A stretch of 24,988 nucleotides of DNA, taken from NCBI GenBank assembly GCA_946482075.1, contig CAMLQG010000048.1:1-24988 (forward strand). Reading direction: 5' to 3'. The stretch's first letter is position 1, and the number at the start of each line of letters is the position of its first letter. Shown here piece by piece: positions 23,769 through 24,988 of the stretch. This DNA is from an uncultured Erythrobacteraceae bacterium (GTDB lineage Bacteria; Pseudomonadota; Alphaproteobacteria; Sphingomonadales; Sphingomonadaceae). Both the position numbers and the translations under genes were made by a program. Under the pieces are notes generated by a model. It did not search any database and was not told where the DNA came from. It saw nothing but the letters and a program-made list of their open reading frames with translations.

Positions 23769-24167
23769 ATGGGAATCCTCTCCAAGATTTTCACCTGGTG
23801 GGATGGCGCCACGATCGGCACGCTGCTCGACAGCGCGCTGCGGGGCGAGCATGTCGGCACCGATGCGCAGGGCAACCGCTACTATCGCGGCAAGAAGCCC
23901 GGTCCGCTGGGGCGGGAGCGACGCTGGGTGATCTATGACGGCGCGAACGACGCCAGCCGCGTGCCGGCCGAATGGCATGGCTGGCTGCACGGCTCGTTCG
24001 ACGGCGTGCCCGAAAGCTACCTGCCGCCGCCGCGGATCTGGGAAGTGGATTACACGCCCAACGCCACCGGCACGAACGCCGCCTATCGTCCGCAAGGCGC
24101 GTTGGAACGGGGCGGCCGCCGTGCCGCTGCCACCGGCGATTACGAAGCCTGGACTCCGGAAGCCTGA
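23769..24167 (+). CDS. Complex I NDUFA12-family subunit
   Basis: A 132-residue protein of the NDUFA12 (B17.2) family (PF05071). It opens with MGILSKIFTWWDGATIGT and has the typical VGTDAQGNRYYRGKK, RRWVIYDG, and EWHGWLHGSFDGVPE motifs. It is an accessory subunit of the respiratory NADH:ubiquinone oxidoreductase found in mitochondria and Alphaproteobacteria. An in-frame ATG at 23712 would add 19 residues unlike the family, so the ATG at 23769 is chosen. It is followed 10 bases later by the DUF2155 gene, an arrangement I recall from sphingomonads. Confidence 0.92.
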   Translation: MGILSKIFTWWDGATIGTLLDSALRGEHVGTDAQGNRYYRGKKPGPLGRERRWVIYDGANDASRVPAEWHGWLHGSFDGVPESYLPPPRIWEVDYTPNATGTNAAYRPQGALERGGRRAAATGDYEAWTPEA

Positions 24168-24177
24168 GCCTGTGCGC

Positions 24178-24735
24178 ATGCGCGCCCATCCTTCGGCCGC
24201 GCGCCCGCCGGTCTGGCCGGCCATGCTGCTGCCGCTCGCGCTGCTGGCTTCCGCCTGTTCCGAAAGCGACGAAACTCCACCGCCGCCGGCCGAGCTTCTG
24301 AAGGACAGTGCGCCGCCGTCCCAGCGCAGCTCGGGCACGGTGGTCAGGCCCGATGTCGGCACGCCGCTGGCCGAGCGCGTCGCCACGATCGGCCTGCTCA
24401 ACAAGCGCAACAACATCACCGAGGATATCCAGCTCAAGCCGGGCGAGGCCAAACGGCTCAAGAACGTGGTGGTGAAGCTCGAATCCTGCGAGCGCACGCC
24501 GCCCTGGGAATCGCCGCCGGAAACCGGCGCTTTCGTCCAGGTCCTGGTGGCCGAACGGCGTCAGGCCGGGCAGCGGGCCAAGTGGCGGCAGATATTCTCG
24601 GGCTGGCTGTTCAAGAACTCCCCTTCGCTCAACGTGGTCGAGCATCCGATCTACGATGTATGGGTGAAGGACTGCGCGATGAACTTCCCGGGCGAGCAAC
24701 CTGCGCCGGCAGCGGCGGTCAACAAGGACGCATAG
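24178..24735 (+). CDS. DUF2155 putative lipoprotein
   Basis: A 185-residue secreted protein. The N-terminus contains an LLASAC lipobox (Cys at residue 27 from this start), so it is probably lipid-anchored. The DUF2155 domain covers about 60-170 with [36 protein letters not shown], and [28 protein letters not shown]. The function is unknown; in Alphaproteobacteria it commonly neighbours complex I or aat genes. A GTG at 24172 and an ATG at 24223 are possible starts. Its last 85 bases overlap the end of aat on the other strand. Confidence 0.85.
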   Translation: MRAHPSAARPPVWPAMLLPLALLASACSESDETPPPPAELLKDSAPPSQRSSGTVVRPDVGTPLAERVATIGLLNKRNNITEDIQLKPGEAKRLKNVVVKLESCERTPPWESPPETGAFVQVLVAERRQAGQRAKWRQIFSGWLFKNSPSLNVVEHPIYDVWVKDCAMNFPGEQPAPAAAVNKDA

Positions 24736-24988
24736 CCGCGCGGCAGGTCCATCGGAGTGGGGACAGTGGGCTGCTGCGCCCGCTGCAACAAGTCCAGATA
24801 TTCCTTCTGCCGAATCTCGATCGCGCCCATCGAGGCGAGATGGTTGGTCATGAACTGGCAGTCGAGCAGCGTTGCGTGGCCGGCGCGCATCGCCGCGACC
24901 AGCCAGGCGAGCGCGACTTTCGAGGCATCCGGCACCCGGCTGAACATGCTTTCGCCGAAGAAGGCGCGGCCGAGCTTGACGCCGTAAA
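24651..24988 (-). CDS. aat: Leucyl/phenylalanyl-tRNA-protein transferase, 3' part
   Basis: The C-terminal 112 residues of Aat; the gene continues past the window's right edge. The visible part has [41 protein letters not shown] and [11 protein letters not shown], and ends in [10 protein letters not shown], a usual ending in sphingomonads. Aat adds leucine or phenylalanine from a charged tRNA to the N-terminus of proteins ending in Arg or Lys, which marks them for ClpS/ClpAP degradation. The stop codon is at 24651-24653, inside the convergent DUF2155 gene. Confidence 0.9.
   Translation of the reverse strand, partial: YGVKLGRAFFGESMFSRVPDASKVALAWLVAAMRAGHATLLDCQFMTNHLASMGAIEIRQKEYLDLLQRAQQPTVPTPMDLPRGYASLLTAAAGAGCSPGKFIAQSFTHTS

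Overview
The window looks like chromosomal DNA of a sphingomonad (Alphaproteobacteria, order Sphingomonadales). The evidence is high GC coding sequence, an NDUFA12-type complex I gene beside a DUF2155 gene and an Aat gene ending in [10 protein letters not shown], a PHA-system protein, a FecI/FecR/TonB-receptor regulon, a stand-alone fatty-acyl-AMP ligase, and two inverted-repeat families I associate with sphingomonad genomes. The assignment is from memory of such genomes, not from a search.

Left part (about 210-10336, all minus strand): a nine-gene, tightly packed glycan operon. Reading 5' to 3' it encodes an HpcH/HpaI-type aldolase, an inositol-monophosphatase-family phosphatase, a Wza-type outer-membrane export protein with SLBB domains, a Wzz/KpsE-type chain-length protein, a GtrB-like family 2 glycosyltransferase, a GT87-like polytopic glycosyltransferase, an NAD-dependent sugar epimerase/dehydratase, an acetolactate-synthase-like thiamine-diphosphate enzyme and a GtrA-like flippase. 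Seven of the eight junctions overlap (five are the same 4-base ATGA arrangement) and the eighth has a 3-base gap. GtrA, GtrB-like and a membrane glycosyltransferase together resemble the three-part Gtr systems that decorate surface glycans from a polyprenyl-phosphate sugar. The aldolase, thiamine enzyme and epimerase suggest an unusual, possibly carbon-branched sugar. No Wzx, Wzy, initiating transferase or tyrosine kinase is present. This is the best candidate for an undescribed system. A hairpin repeat closes the operon at 137-203.

Middle part (10435-17766, plus strand): an M23 peptidase, then an ECF sigma factor, a FecR anti-sigma factor and a TonB-dependent receptor with an STN signalling domain, followed by a CYP101 (P450cam)-like cytochrome P450, an IsdG-type heme-degrading monooxygenase and a TonB-like energy transducer. 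It reads as a surface-signalled uptake unit with two heme-related enzymes attached.

Right part (17836-24988): a PHA-system protein, a MAPEG protein, a phosphoethanolamine-transferase/sulfatase-like membrane enzyme, an orphan fatty-acyl-AMP ligase, RecX, a DUF192 lipoprotein, NDUFA12, a DUF2155 lipoprotein and the 3' part of aat, which runs off the window. No tRNA, rRNA, CRISPR array, insertion sequence or prophage was found.
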